From positions 2,582,810-2,646,809 of the forward strand of contig NW_020656077.1 of the NCBI RefSeq assembly GCF_003589595.1: a DNA stretch of 64,000 nt. The letters run 5' to 3'. Shown piece after piece: positions 38,949-60,598 of the stretch; position 1 is the stretch's first letter, and each line of letters begins with the position of its first letter. This DNA is from Hyposmocoma kahamanoa (taxonomy: Eukaryota > Arthropoda > Insecta > Lepidoptera > Cosmopterigidae). The notes beneath the pieces were generated by a model, which was given only the letters and a program-made list of their open reading frames with translations, was not told the origin of the DNA and searched no databases. The position numbers and the translations under genes were made by a program.

Positions 38949-40776
38949 AGTCAACTTTTTTACTAAGAGCCCATGCAGACCGCAGACTTATAGGCCGATA
39001 GTTCAGTCAGGTCCTTAATCAGTATTAAGATGTAATGAACGATTTGGTATGGACCGATAAGTAAGCTTGAAGAGGTACTCTATTGCCTTCAAACTGCACA
39101 TGTGCCGACTGTTTAGTTTGCTGATATACCCAATACTCTCAGTTTTATTTATTAATATCAATATATCTTGACTATTTAATTTTCATGACGCAACCGATCT
39201 TTCCAAGAGCAGTTTACCACCTGGCAATATTTATCATGAGCAATCGGCTGATAGCTAGTCTGCGCACTCACCACCAACCAGAGTGTGCGTGCTAGCAGCC
39301 CTACGCGACTTTAACTATCGGCGGAAAAAAAGTCAGTTATTTGCGAGGGTCCTAGTCGAATACCGCCATTTTTTCTACATGCTGAAAAATCGCATTCATT
39401 TACGCTGTTTATTTCCTAATTATGTCCAAATTTCCCAAATATCAATACAACTGACTTCAACTAAAAGTTTTATTTCTATGATCATATTTGGTATGCGACA
39501 ATGTTTTCGAATAAGACTTGACTGATATTTATGGAATGTGATAACAGAAAGTGTGATCATTACTCGATGGAGGTATACTCGTACGTCTATTTATATTGTG
39601 TACTCATTTATCAAAATAGTGTTTTATATTAAGATGTTACGTTTGTTGATTCGGCAAGGTACTGATATTAATAAGTAAATAAGTCTAAAAGACGAGATTG
39701 TTTAGATGAGCTTCGGAATTAAAATCGATTAATCCGATAAATTTCGATTCTAACTGGTCACGTTGTGTTCAGATTCATGCATTTGAAAACGTATTTTGAA
39801 GGAGAAGTTAGCAGTTCAGGTTGGAAAAATTATTACCGTTTGGCATTAAAAAAAAGTTTAAATGCGACTTATCGTATTTCGTTCCTACGCTCCCATTTTA
39901 ATTTATAAGTTAGTGAGTTTTTTTACATATCTACTTCTTGTGCAATTTTTGTGAATATATTTGTAAGTAATCACTTATATACTTTAACTTTACAGTATTA
40001 ATCCATAAAAACATTGTTTAAATTTATAATTAAAGTTTTCATTTCTTCTGTATTCTGTAGTTTTATTTCACCTAAAAGATTTAAAATGGAGAATTGAGAA
40101 TGCAAGAGAGAGACTGAAATAGAAATAGAATAGAAATAGAAATCATTTATTCCTTGAATAATCTACACAGTACACATGCATTTTATAATAATAATAAAAC
40201 TGATAATGATGGTAATAATAATAACAACAAGGATTTGGAACTAAATTCATACTTATATGGAATACAAAGCGTGTGTGCTGTACTGCCAAGGAAACCGTGA
40301 ACCATTCAGCATGTTGCCGTCTCACTTAAAGTGCAACGGCGCTGATTTTCAGTGGATCCGGCAACAGAACACACGTGACGCTGAACATAGTAGCCGTCAC
40401 AGATTCACACTAAAAACATTGAATGAAACAAGCACATATTATAACTTTAAACGCAAAACATGAGCAGTTTATTCCTTTAAGGTACAATTAATGAAGTTAT
40501 CATTTATGTATTATGCATGAGTTAAAATGTATATTATTGTACAGGTAATTAATTTCATAAAACTTGAATAAACATTTCAATTGCAAATAACATTATAAAT
40601 CAAATATAATTGTGAAAGTTTGTGTAATAGTAAATAACAATTTTATAAATATCTTATCACGTCTCTAGGTATTTAAAAATAAAGTTCGGTTGGTGAATAA
40701 TTTAATAAAATTTAACTAAACGCTTAAAAATTAACAATGTGTAGACGACCCCGACACAACAACAGCCACGTTGAGA

Positions 40777-42450
40777 TTACTGAACATTAAGCAAGTATGC
40801 TTTGAGTAATCTTTTAAAAGTAAAAATTGACGAGGCATTTCTAATCGGCGGTGGTAGGTTATTCCAACACTTCGAGGCAGCATAGCGAAAGCTACCACGA
40901 ACGTTCACCGTTCGATGTCGAGGGCATACAAGGCGAGGCGCATGTCTGACGTGCGTAGATGAGAACTGAAGTTGGTCATACAAGTATGAAGGTTGCTTGG
41001 TCTTAACAACCCCAAATAGCAATACAGCAAAATGTAACTGGCGACGGGCTTCCATCTTCAATAAACTTGCATCATTTAGGAAAGGCGTGACATGCGCTCG
41101 ACACGAAACGGGAAAACAATACCTGGCACACGCATTCTGTAATCGCTGAACAAGAATCCTCGTGCGAGCAAGCAGACATCCACCGTATATAGTGTCAACA
41201 TATTGTCATTAAGTTAAAAGTTATACCATGGACAGAATCAAAGAGTCGCAAAGCTTTATGCACAAATCGTCGTTAGTGAAGTTTCTCACACGTTACAAAA
41301 ACTTCAGGCGATAAATACAATTACGGATTGTCTCAAGGATAATCCAAAGTTAAGGAAACCATCCATAAGGACACCCAGATTTCTCACCACCGAAACTCGG
41401 CCCACGGAACTACCTGCTATAATTACTTGTGGGTCATAGGACATGATGTTTTCAATTTGATGTCTTGTACCAAGTACCAAAAACTTCGATTTGGACGGAT
41501 TAAGCATTAGATTATTTTACTCTGACCATTGGGCAATTCTGGTGAGATCCTCATTCAACTGACTAACTGCGGACTGTGTTTCAAGAGGTTTAAACGAAAT
41601 ATAAATTTGTACGTCATCAGCATGCAAATGGCAATTGCAGTTCTTGATGCTGTCCACAACATCCGCAGTATACAGAATGAAAAGGATAGGTCCGAGAATG
41701 GATCCTTGAGGCATCCCTCTAGTAACGGTGGCGGCACTAGAAAGCATAGAAGAACCATCCTCACAGCGCATCTTCACCCGCTGCTTGCGCCCGCAGAGAT
41801 AATTGGAGAACCATTTGACAGTATTAGAGTGGAACCCATAGTAAACGAGCTTAGATAACAGAAGCTGAATATTAACGGTATCAAAAGCACGTGAGAAATC
41901 CAGGAAGGTGAGAATTAATGGAACCCTCCCCAGCGTCTCTCGCAGCCAAAACATCATCCACCACGTCAAGCAACGCAGTGGCAGTGCCAGGACTCTTCCT
42001 GGAGCCCGATTGCTTCGCTGGTTAAATTCCATTAGTCTCAAGGTAGTCTGTTAGTTGCCAACACACTGCCTTTATTACGATTTTTGAAAAATACGGCAAC
42101 ATACTTATAGGTTCAAATCAGAGAATTCGCTAGTTTCTATTGATTTATTTAACAGAGCCGTGATAAATCTTAAAGTCCGCGGAAGAGTAAGCAACACCAT
42201 GTCGCGAGAAATGTCGTGTACACCACTGGCATCACTTTTGATTGCCAGAAACGCCGAAACTCCGAACCACACGAAGTCTAAAAGTGGTAGAACAGTGCCT
42301 ACGAGTTGATGTCTGATAAGTCACGTCAACATTGCATATAGGTAAATCAAGAAAATGAGTGTTTAGCTTATCTGGGTTTTTTAAATGTGAGGGAATGTCT
42401 CGATCTTTTGCCTTGAAATCGGCCACATTATACCTTATATTTTTCAAAGG
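40777..42450 (-). pseudogene. Jockey/CR1-like non-LTR retrotransposon remnant
   Basis: Minus-strand order: 42450-42240 is a pre-RT region (DIPSHLKNPDKLN). 42041-41517 is one open stretch with TFLDFSRAFDTVN, TRGMPQGSILGPILFILYTA and HADDVQIYISF, where ADD is the catalytic YxDD-type box. Then LNPSKSKFLVLGTR follows at about 41500, and 41061-40777 has the C-terminal RGSFRYAASKCWNNLPPPIR. The breaks between these blocks, including one just before the RT stretch, make it inactive. The RT part is the best preserved in the window. Confidence 0.9.
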
Positions 42451-43229
42451 TCGCGCGGTTTATGAACATTAGAAATAATACATTGCTGAAAATACATTTT
42501 TTATTTTTAACTTTTTGTAATATTTTTATACTGCTGTCTACGGCACAAAGCAGTCCCACATTCAATGTGCTTTTATAAGTATTGTGGGTCCGTAAGGATT
42601 TGGAAGGACATAAATGAACGGGGTAACCAAACAACAATGAACAAGCGCGAATGGAGGCCTCCTTAACCCACAAATTCACCATTATGTATAATATGAACAA
42701 AGGACTCTAGACGAGACCACGACATTGTGGAACAAATCCAATAGAGTATCATGTGGTACTCTAGATTTAAAATAATTATAAAATTTTAATAAAAAAACGA
42801 CCTCGAAAGTTTACTTATCGTCTTCTAGTGAAAACCTCACATACGCGTTTTCACATAGTTCGATTTCACTGATTTTAGTTGAAGAAAATCTTGTAAACTT
42901 CTTGCTCGAATATCAAACATTATTGCATTTACTACATTTTACATCAAATTTTTATCTTCGTTCTGAAAAATTACATAGAAATCACATCCGTTTTCACTGT
43001 ATTCGTTACCGCGGTATCCTCATCTATAACTGAAGCGCATATGGAAGTCCTTGTCAAAACGAATCATACGAGACCAGACACTTAGCTCAGCTGTAGATCA
43101 CCATAACATTTTATTTTTATTGGAATTAGGTACAACTACTTGCCGAGTTTTATTGCAATTAACGGAAAGTGTTTTAACCTAATAAATCTGATCAATTCCT
43201 TTATTTGCCGCCCTAGAGGTGGAATATTT

Positions 43230-43330
43230 TCTTAATATTTGAAAGGGAATATTAGTGAGGTAACCCCTTTCCAACAAAAAAGCAATAATCGAAATCGGTT
43301 TACAAGTGTTCAAGTACTCGGTACTCGCGT
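43230..43330. repeat. Dispersed repeat, inverted copy of 24548-24690
   Basis: The reverse complement carries GTCTGTTACGCGAGTACC, then TTGTAAACCGATTTCGATTA and TTTTTTGTTGGAAAGGGG, in the same order as 24600-24680. Confidence 0.6.
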
Positions 43331-45042
43331 AACAGACACAAATAAAATACATTCGAATTGAGAAGCTACTTCTTTGAAGTCTGTTAAAAAAATGGTGCTT
43401 ATCTCAATGGGTCCCATAGAAATTTTTGATTCTTAATCCTTACCCGAGACAGGATCCAATGGCGTGAAAAAAGATTCGTGCAAATTGCCTTTATCTCGCT
43501 GACTATACCATTTTTCCAAAGTCTGTGTTTTTTTCCATTTTGCCAAATTTCCAATCGCAATAACTTCAAAATTCATGGACAGCCTTCTAGGGCTGTTTTC
43601 CTGTAGCTTCCATCCGTATTACGCCATAACAATCAAAATGGAATGAAGAAATGAAAGTTACATAAAGTATATTCACATTTTGTGTTGGCAAATAAAAATT
43701 CGTTAATATGATAATAGTATTAAGTGACTAACAATTTATGCAATTTTATTTTAAGTTTAGCTCAGTTAAGGTCTTTTGGTAATTTATTAAATAAAATTGA
43801 TTGAGGGGTTACTATATGTATATAAATTTTGTCTTTTTGTAAAATTCCATATAAGGCCGTTGTTTGGACTGGTTTGGACTTTATTTTATTAGACGCATTT
43901 CTAGAATATCCAGTATTAATTAATTATAGTTACCTAACGATAAGATGTATAGTTCCCTAAAGTAACCTACCTAACCCTCTCACTGAGTGACACAAAACAT
44001 GAACCTGAAATATTTCTTTTGTGTTGTATATAATGGCAAAATATGCATTGCAGCCGCATCCCCCCCGCCTAATTGTCCATATCGCAAACTAGTGACTACA
44101 TTCGCATGATATGTACCAAGTTTTTATTTATTTAATAGCTCGGGCAATATTAAAAGTGATTTTCTCTTTAGCTCAACCACACTATATATATATTCTGACA
44201 CGACACTGCCAACCTGTTACTGCCATTTGTAATTGTAATCTTGGGACTTCTACGAGTTCATTTTGAGGTCATCATACGCAGTGTCGACGCGTGAGCATTT
44301 AATAATATATATACAGTTTTGGACAAACTTAACAATAATATACTCCCGGACACGTAATTCGAGCCACCTCGCGTTTTTGCCTTAAAGGACTAGAATACAA
44401 AAACAGTGTTATCATCGAAGAATAAGGTTTCCCCCGGTTTTGCAAGTCCAAATTTCCAACAAGGACTTATGGAAAAGACTTTTAATATACTAGTTTCAAA
44501 ATTGCGTACGTAGTATTCCTGATCAATTATATAACAACTTACGGTTGCATTTTGGAAAGCGGCTTTGCTACGTAAATACTGTTTTAATGGTCTATATCAC
44601 TGACGGAATTAAAATAGCAATTTTCGGGTGATTTTTGTAAAACCGTTTTTTCTTTCGGTCTTAAATGTATAAATAAGTAAAAATAAAGACAATAATTATA
44701 AAATCACACGAATATTGAAATGAAATCTAAGAAAAAAGATATTTGTGGTCTTTCTCACTCGATCGAGTTTGCTGTAAGACCATTTCAATGTGTAAGACGA
44801 ATAAATTTGTCATAAACCCAAAATAAGACAAGACAACACGTTATCAATACCATCTGGGGCACCTTTTCCGACAAGTCTCTCAATATTTATTGTTAAAGTT
44901 GTTTTGCAACTGCGTCTGTGTTATCCGTGTAAAATTTATTCAGTAGTGCAACTTAAAAGTTGGCAAAATAGTACAGAACATTGCGATAAAGTCTTGAATT
45001 TAGAAGTTCCCTAATTAATATACAATAAAGTTCGGGCAATAA

Positions 45043-45046
<4 letters not shown>

Positions 45047-45090
<44 letters not shown>

Positions 45091-45286
45091 TCAACATAGC
45101 CCCGCACTAGGGAAACCCTGTGTCGCGGGTGCCATGGACATACACATATAGACAACCACAAATTACACCCAAACTCACGAGAGAAATAAATGTAGGCCAT
45201 ACAAACATTTCTCCCGGCCCGGGAATCGAACCTGGGACCTCTGCGTGGCAGTCCGGCATGGTAACCGTTCGGCCACGGAGGCAGTT
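45047..45286 (-). mobile_element. Full-length tRNA-derived SINE, apparently young
   Basis: On the minus strand it starts CTGCCTCCGTGGCCGAACGG (tRNA-like A-box region), has GGTTCGATTCCCGGGCCGGG (B box, Pol III promoter), the SINE body, and ends in an unbroken A tail of about 41. Exact 9-base target duplications (AATAACAAT) flank it at 45038-45046 and 45287-45295. The intact tail and duplications suggest recent retroposition by a LINE's machinery. Confidence 0.93.
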
Positions 45287-45569
45287 AATAACAATACTTA
45301 TTTACATACATGATATCACACGAATGAGAAGAATTTTGTTACAAATACTGAAATTAGCATTTAAGTTGATTTCTGCTAAAACGGAGATGCACTCACAATG
45401 AACATTCGCGTGGGTGAAGTTTGAGGATGATACGGTATTAACTTTTATTATTAGGTGATTTCTAGTTGAGTTTACACTATTGAATGATACAAAAATGTGA
45501 ACACATACGCCCATGAAAACATATTTGTTTGTAATAAATTGGGAACTACTTATTTATTTTTATTTTATG

Positions 45570-45660
45570 ATACCAGGTGACGGGACGAACAAGTCGTGCC
45601 TTTGATGGTAAGTGACACGACTGTTCATAACAGGCGCAGTGCCGCTCAGAAAATAATAAA
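45570..45660. repeat. Possible moth-type interspersed repeat
   Basis: CAGGTGACGGGACGAACAAG ... TTTGATGGTAAGTGACACGA has the wording of a repeat often met in Lepidoptera (CCTGATGGTAAGTGATC type). The match is from memory and diverged. Confidence 0.35.
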
Positions 45661-48600
45661 TAAAATACGATTTGTAAATATTCGACGTAAAAAGTATGAA
45701 GATTATCCTCGATGAGTGAAATTACGGTTATTTAATTTTATTCTTTATTTCGTAAACTTAGTGAGACGTGGAACCAGGTGTCACGAATGAGAAATTACTT
45801 TATGACATGTTATTTATTACTGTAGCACAACAAAGTTATCTTTTCGATCAATTAACACTTCGCCAACTTAATTTCTGATCCTGTTTTGTTTTTATTTTGT
45901 TTTTTGTTTCTTTATATTTTTTTTTCAAAAATTCGGGGAGCCATAGTATTACTAAATGAATATGGCTGTTTACAAAAATAACAGACAATGACCAAATAAT
46001 AAAGTTGGCTTTAGTGTTCATTGGAGGGATCGTTTTGATGTGTTCCCTAGACTAAATAAACAACTAATCATTAGTATAATCATGTAATAATGCAAAAGTT
46101 ACAAAAAGGCACATTCGACGTACTTCGAAAGCGAACCTTAAGTGCTTGTTAAAATCATGTAAATAAATAAATATTTGGTAATGTTTTTTTGTTATAATTA
46201 TTATAGAAATGCAATCTTTAAGTTTCAAAATCGAAAAACTTTGACGTAAGATTTCTCCAAAACGATATATAAAATTGGTAACTTGCTAAGCTTCTGATGC
46301 TGTATCTTATATCTATAGATATTTAATCATTGTTGTGTATAATTAGGTATCAACATACTTTCGACAAAGACGAAAATAGTGTATTCTAGGACATAATACA
46401 ATGTTATTATTTCTTTTATTTATTTAAAAGGAAAGCTCTCAAAATTTAAACTACGTATCAATTAATTTTATTATGTTAATCTTAAAAGTACATAGTAAAG
46501 TGATGATTTTTTGAAACTTCTTGAAAACTTTATGGAACTTTTGATGTAACACTTGAAGATCTGTTATACGGTGAGTCCAATGACATGCCAACGTATTTAC
46601 ACTGAGTAGTGGGTGGTAAATAATAAGAACATTGATGTGATGTGTAGACGTGTAGTAAATACGTAAACCGTAAGTAATGTTTGGCAGTGTATTAACACCT
46701 ACGATTCAGGGCTAGGATGGGAATAGCTCGAACGAAAGCTATTTGTAGCGATGTTTGCCCGATCGATGTGCAAGCGATGCAACATGTTCGGGGGATTGGA
46801 TAAAAGCATTTTTTATTATGGGACTTCATACTACTTAGTTCTGCTGAAATTTGAAATACTCAAATGAATTTCGGCTTCTTTGGCAGCCTCAAAGTCAGGA
46901 AGAGTAGGTACCTTTTTCAACTTCACATAATTTTAGGACTTTTATTCTAGAGAACATCCCAGTCCTATTCTAAGTGCCACGGAAAGTGGGTGTAGTTTTC
47001 TTGTAGTTTCTTGTAATGGTAGTAGGAAATATAGCAAATTTTGCTTAAAGTTGGTTTCTGGAGAAAAACTCGGGAATATTTGTACATAAACATAGGTCAT
47101 TATGCGGAAAACAAAGAAACAATAGCCCGCTCTATCGCATAAAGTTTTTAACTACAATAAAGTCTCAAAATAATATAGGTACATTGATTAAAAAAGTGAG
47201 TTATTGTGTAAGTGAGTGAGTGGTTTAATCTATGATACTGTAAAATGCATCTTCCAAATTAAATAACAAGTATTATTGCATTAAAAAAAAAGAAGGGTTG
47301 AAAAAGCCTAGAAACCTTGGCTTAATTATTGCCCTAAAAATTAATAACAGATTGTGATCGATAATTACTCGTTATCAAACAAAAATACTATAAGTATACC
47401 TTAAAGTTGGTAAATGAATTAAATGATTAAATGATTTCTCAACTTTTCTGGATCATTAAGCAATACAAGAAAAAAGGAAATAATGTAGATAAGTAATACT
47501 GGTATTGTATTGTTATTTTCTACTAACAAGGTATTCTAAAAAAAAAACACTAAAAAGTTTGAGAAGCTTGTAGTTTTTCGAAATCACTTTCTACATGGAC
47601 GTCGCTACATCTAACTGTAGTCTCCTACTACGGACGTGTTAAGCTTTCCAAAGAAAACATAAGAGTACGGATCAAAAGAATATCGGTGTAAGTTATAGAT
47701 ACTACAATGTGCCTACTGTTGAATGTAATTTTATTAGGGGACCCTTTTTTACTTAGTCCGTACCTAAGAATAAGTGTGAAATATCGACGCGATTTAGCCC
47801 GCGTACCTGTGCATACTCGCGCCAAGCTATTTACCACCGTGACAGCTGGCATTTGTCACTGCTGAACTGCTAAAGTACGGTAAAGATCTGGGGCCTGTGT
47901 AAGTTTCAATTCTTTTTTATGCCTATTCCTTCTTTTGAATATTGGTTAAGATACTTAAGAAGTACAGTCAACAGTATATCACCATTGATGGAATATCGCA
48001 TCCAGTGTAACGGAACAAGATCCGTCAATGAGTAGCTTGATGTGGTGTCATCTGTACCTACAATCGTTTTGTGAATCACACTACCTAGTCGAAGTTTTTA
48101 TTCGTGTGGTGGCGATGTAAGTAATATACCTACTTCAATATTGAATGCCTACTTGGTGGGGTGGTATTCTTATCTATTGTATTTAAATTCGAACTCGACT
48201 TGCATACGCCAGGACTGGAGTAGGTAAGATGTTTTATTGATAACAGGCGTGTCAATTTCTTTGTACCACTTCATCTCTTTGTTTATTCTGTATTTATAAT
48301 TAATTTCGAACGTATGTGCATTCATTGGTAGTGGCATGAGTTAATTGACACGAGCTGAATAGAGTGCAGGAACGAACGTCTCGTCGGTCGCGGTCATACT
48401 CCCCCCTTACACCGGGGTCGCCACCGCCCGTGGGCTGCGCTTGGCACGCGCACAGTGCTGAATATTGCCGAAAGCTGCGGTATCTAGGTGTAGCTTCGGC
48501 GCGGGGAGGGCCTTGTTCGTGCGCCAGTACCCCTCCGACCAGCGATGCTGTGCTGTCTCCGGAAATAGAGTACGTCCGACGTTTTCGCGTGCAGTGTCGC

Positions 48601-48921
48601 GAGCTACCCGCTGTCGGCGGAGTCAATTAATATCGCTGTTATATCGCAGTTAACGATAGAGCCGTCATTGTATTATTTATGAATTGTACTTGTCTTCTTA
48701 ACCCCAATTTTGCGAGACAGCTCTAGGTAACTGCGGTTTAACAGCGGTCGTTTTAACTCGGGTTGCATTCCTATGGTATGCGAGTCGTGTTGAGCCGCGG
48801 TTTAGGAATCGATTGTTCAGTGTAGATGTAGATTTATCACGTTCATAGATCGGCCGATCGGGTGCGCGAGTGTGAGTGCAAATGACTGGTAGCCCGACTT
48901 AACGGGCCGAACTTTAACAAA

Positions 48922-56834
<7,913 letters not shown>

Positions 56835-57829
56835 TGCCCCTCCGATCGAACGAACCCCGCGCCGTACTTAACACCCGCTTTTTTATTTTAGCCAATTGGA
56901 TTGGACACTATTATGTTGGGCACATTTTGCATTTCTTTATAATCGGGCGTCGGAACATTGTTTTTTTTTTATTTTTGTTACATCGCATTTCTGTATTTAT
57001 TTTTTAAATGTTATTTTGCTTAAATATTCGCTTGTTCCTGTTTTGAGGTGAATGATGTGTCGAATGATAATTATTGTGATTTTCTTGGTGCGTTTATTAG
57101 TGAAGGTAGAACGGTAATACGCAAGACAACTTCCAATGTCCTAATTAACACTGTCTTTTTATACAAGTCTCAAAAGGGGAGTAAATTAATCTAGTCATTA
57201 TGTTAAAGTTTGTTAGTAAAGGTGTTGTTATATATGTATTTATTAATTTATTGAGGTGAGTTCCTACAACAATAGGGCTAATCCCATATTTTGCGGTCTC
57301 TGCCTTGATTATTCTTTGTTACTTAGATTTATTGTAATGAGACACAATGTGACTATTTAAGTAAAAATAAAATATAAAAATAAATGGCATTTTATTTGAA
57401 GTATTAGAAGACTGCATGTCCCTGAATGTCGTCAAGCTCGAGAAATGGGCAAACATCCAAAAGTCTATGTATAAATAAATATTTGCCTCTGTGTAGCGTA
57501 TCGAGTAGGTGTTTGTGTTGCGTTTAATACCCATAAAGCTTTTTGAAAAACAAGTAAAGCTGAGAAATAATATGCAATAAAATAATGTCGAAGCTCATTT
57601 AACTCATAATTAAAAAAACATCTTTTGTTTATTCGACTTTTTAACATTATATTAAGCTATATTACATGAAGCTATATTACTTTAGGGATTTAAAAAAGTG
57701 AGGTTTCGTTTATCATCATTATATTATGACTCACAAGCCTATAAACTTGCTTAATATAATATACGCTTGCCTAACCTGGTCTGCAGATTACGCGTCGAGA
57801 TGCGGGTATTATCCTTATTAACTGCCTCC

Positions 57830-58016
57830 GCGGCCGAAAGGTTACCATGGCTGCCAAGCAGAGGTACCAGGTTCGATTCCCGGGCCGGGAGAAATATTTA
57901 TATGGCCTACATTTATTTCTCTCGTGAATTTGGGTGTCATTTGTGGTTGTCCATGTGTGTGTCCATAGCAACTGCAACACAGGGTTTCCCTAGTGCGGAG
58001 CCATGTCAACATAGCC
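57830..58016 (+). mobile_element. tRNA-derived SINE
   Basis: Plus-strand copy with the tRNA-like head ACTGCCTCCGCGGCCGAAAG, B box GGTTCGATTCCCGG and the shared body ending TTTCCCTAGTGCGGAGCC. It lacks a clean A tail and clear target duplications, so it is older than the 45-kb copy. Confidence 0.88.
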
Positions 58017-59404
58017 AAAATATGTAGGTGCGTATGTGTGCTATTTAGGAACACTTACAAAAATTAATGTATCAAAGGAACAAGAAGAATTAATGTTACT
58101 GCCATCACGATTGATCTATATCAATAAAATATGTAAATACCACAGACCACATACTTTTCTTTCTTCCGTGGTAAATACCTACGTATTAGAATATATTATT
58201 TAATAATCACAGACCAATATATAGTTGGTGATGTTAATATAAAAATACTATAAAAGTTAAGACTCTGATTGGTTTTTTTTTTCGGGAAGTTGTAATAGCA
58301 ACCGAATAATGAATAGCTTACAGGATGGAAAAAAATGAATACTTAATTCGAATGCTCTTAATATCGTGCAGTGAGCGGATATGACAGCACATATACATGG
58401 CAAATTTAGACTAAATATGTTAATTCTTAACATAACCGACTAATTAATTATTTCTAATCAGTACTCTACTGCGTGTAATTTAATGTCCAATACGTTGCAC
58501 TGACCACTATAAATACAATACAATACAAATATCATATAATACACTGAGACAAACACATATTACTAAAAAAAATTAAAAAGAAATGTACAATAGGCGACCT
58601 CATTGCTAGATAGCAATCTTTACTACTCAACTTTCGGGTAACAGGAAATCAATAATAATACACATATTAAACATACACAACACAAAAACTTAAATAAAAA
58701 AAAAAAAATTCCTATTTAATGTGAAATATGAGGTGTCAGTTTTTTTCTTGTAATATATTATTCAAATATTGATCATGAGCTACAATTATTTTATGAACTT
58801 TGATAAATAAATGCATGTCAAGAAATAGCATTGTGTGTTACAAATTAACGCTTCCTAATAATGGGTAGATGGCGCTAATTCTAAGCAAACCAAGAGAATC
58901 TATTCAAAAAACTCTGTGCATTAAGCGTCAACTAGTTAATTATTTTGTTATTAGTAGAAATTAGAGTAGCTTTAATAAATATGTGTAAAACAAATTAGTC
59001 ATTATTATTACAATCATAAATAATTTGGTACTCGTCGCGACATCTAGTGTAGTAAAAATATAGACAATAAAAGAATATCGACAATGAATTACTTTACTCA
59101 GAGATGGCGTAAATGAAATGAAATCAATTAATTGTTACTTGTTATAGCTTGAATTCCTTGAGCCTAAGATTAAATACATTTTATGTTTAAGATTTAGGAG
59201 AATCTTTTAACGTTAGAATATTTAATTAAAATAACGAACTTGTTACAATATGTAATCTTTGCAGCAAAAATGTAAATTTTCAACATCGAGAACTTAACGA
59301 GTATAATGCTTTTAATGTAATTTTCAACCCAAGAGCCCTGGCAACACTGATCGTGTAGTTAGGGATAACGTAGTTCACTAAGTAGTCTGTGTTAGGGATG
59401 GACT

Positions 59405-59978
59405 GGATTCGCTCTGGAACCAGGAGAGAGAAAAGTGTCGTTTTTATTTTGACTTTCAATTATTTTGTGAAATCTAGTTTAAGGTGGAATAGGATAGTGC
59501 TATTGTGCCTTAATCGAAGATTAAAACGCGAAATTATACGAATCTAGAACTAAAATACTCGTATCGGCCCGTTCTAAGGAATCCCGAGTCAACCCAAGCA
59601 CGCCGCCTCAAATTGCCTATCCTCTTTGTGGCGACCATATTTACAGAAATATAATTAAACGTTTATGTTTTCGGCTGAAGGATTTTGTTTCCATGGCCAT
59701 CAATAAATTAATTAGTTTACTGAATTCGCTCTGGGCGTTTTGGAGGGAAAAGAGTCGTTTTTATTTTGACTTTCAATTATTTTGTGAAATCTAGTTTAAA
59801 GTGGAATAGGATAGTGCTATTATGCCTTAATCGAAGATTAAAACGCGAAATTATACGAATCTCGAACTAAAATACCCGTATCGGCCCGTTCTAAGGAATC
59901 CCGAGCCAATCCAAGCATACCGCCTCAAATTGCCTATCCCCTTTGTGGCGGTCATATTTACAGAAACATAATTAAACG
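59405..59978. repeat. Direct duplication, two 257-base copies 317 bases apart
   Basis: Copies 59405-59661 and 59722-59978 have equal length and align without gaps. They are nearly identical from GTCGTTTTTATTTTGACTTT to the end and diverge mainly in the first 30 bases. They lie 230-800 bases upstream of CMC2, in the probable promoter/5' region. No coding frame was seen. Confidence 0.92.
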
Positions 59979-60209
59979 AAGACATGGCTCAAAAAACTTG
60001 TATCCAAGCCAAAATTATTAATAAAAAAAAAGTTTAGTTAACTCTTTGGTCATTTGATGCACAGACCGTTAATTAATACAAGGTTTGACATTTCTTTCTG
60101 AATTGTGTCGAATATTTTCGTTTGTTTTTTGAGCTTACATGTGTTAATTAATTATAAGATTATAACAAAGGTATACCTCTTTAATTCCCAGCGAAATAAG
60201 TTTTAAGTA

Positions 60210-60598
60210 ATGCATACCGACTTGTCGCCGCATTTACACACAGATGAATGTAATGTTTTGATAAGAAAGTTAATGGATTGTCACACAGAGGTAAATCCAT
60301 GTGTTGCATAACCATACTTGTTCATTGTTATTAGCTTTACGTACACATTTTTTGGAAATATTCACAAATTAGGCAATATGATGATTATTTACTGTAATAG
60401 CAAAACATAACCTTACTTTTTGCATTGCAGCATCCGTTCAGAAAATTTATGGGCTATTGCAATGACTACGATAGAGACATGCGAAAGTGTCTAAAACAGG
60501 AACGTCTTCGTCGTCAGAAAGCAAACTTGGACGAGTCGCGCCGGCGCCACGCTGAAATTCGCAATAGAATATTAGCACAAGAGCAAGCAGCGCAGTAA
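60210..60598 (+). CDS. CMC2: COX assembly mitochondrial protein CMC2 homologue
   Basis: A small intermembrane-space protein of the twin CX9C type, needed for cytochrome c oxidase assembly in yeast. Two exons join in frame to 82 residues: 60210-60290 (donor GTAAAT) and 60431-60598 (acceptor TTGCAG, stop TAA). The start [11 protein letters not shown] and the core [17 protein letters not shown] are family hallmarks. The cysteines are C14 and C24, then C37 and C47, each pair nine residues apart, as needed for the CHCH hairpin oxidised by Mia40. The tail after residue 50 is basic and helical. The stop TAA shares its last A with the ATG of the next gene (TAATG), so the two frames overlap by one base. 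The start is firm because the conserved N-terminus begins at it. Confidence 0.94.

Larger units (their letters stand above)
36597..48921. other. 12-kb gene desert between RPB6 and sarcalumenin
   Basis: No conserved gene was recognised. It holds LINE remnants (37640-38345, 40777-42450), short inverted-repeat elements, a young SINE (45047-45286) and long AT-rich stretches (38950-40776, 42700-45040, 45700-48300) without visible structure. The last 600 bases become GC-richer and are the likely sarcalumenin promoter and 5' UTR. Confidence 0.6.
56835..60209. other. Interval between sarcalumenin and CMC2
   Basis: Holds the sarcalumenin 3' UTR, a SINE (57830-58016) and a 257-base duplication (59405-59978). 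58020-59400 is AT-rich without recognised structure. CMC2 should start transcription in the last few hundred bases. Confidence 0.55.

Noticed and set aside
48300..48653. Open frames on both strands upstream of sarcalumenin
   Set aside because: They are long only because this region is GC-rich; there are no recognisable motifs, and it is better explained as promoter or 5' UTR.
57830..58016. Functional tRNA gene
   Set aside because: A and B boxes are present, but the segment continues into a SINE body shared by several copies and does not fold as a plain tRNA.
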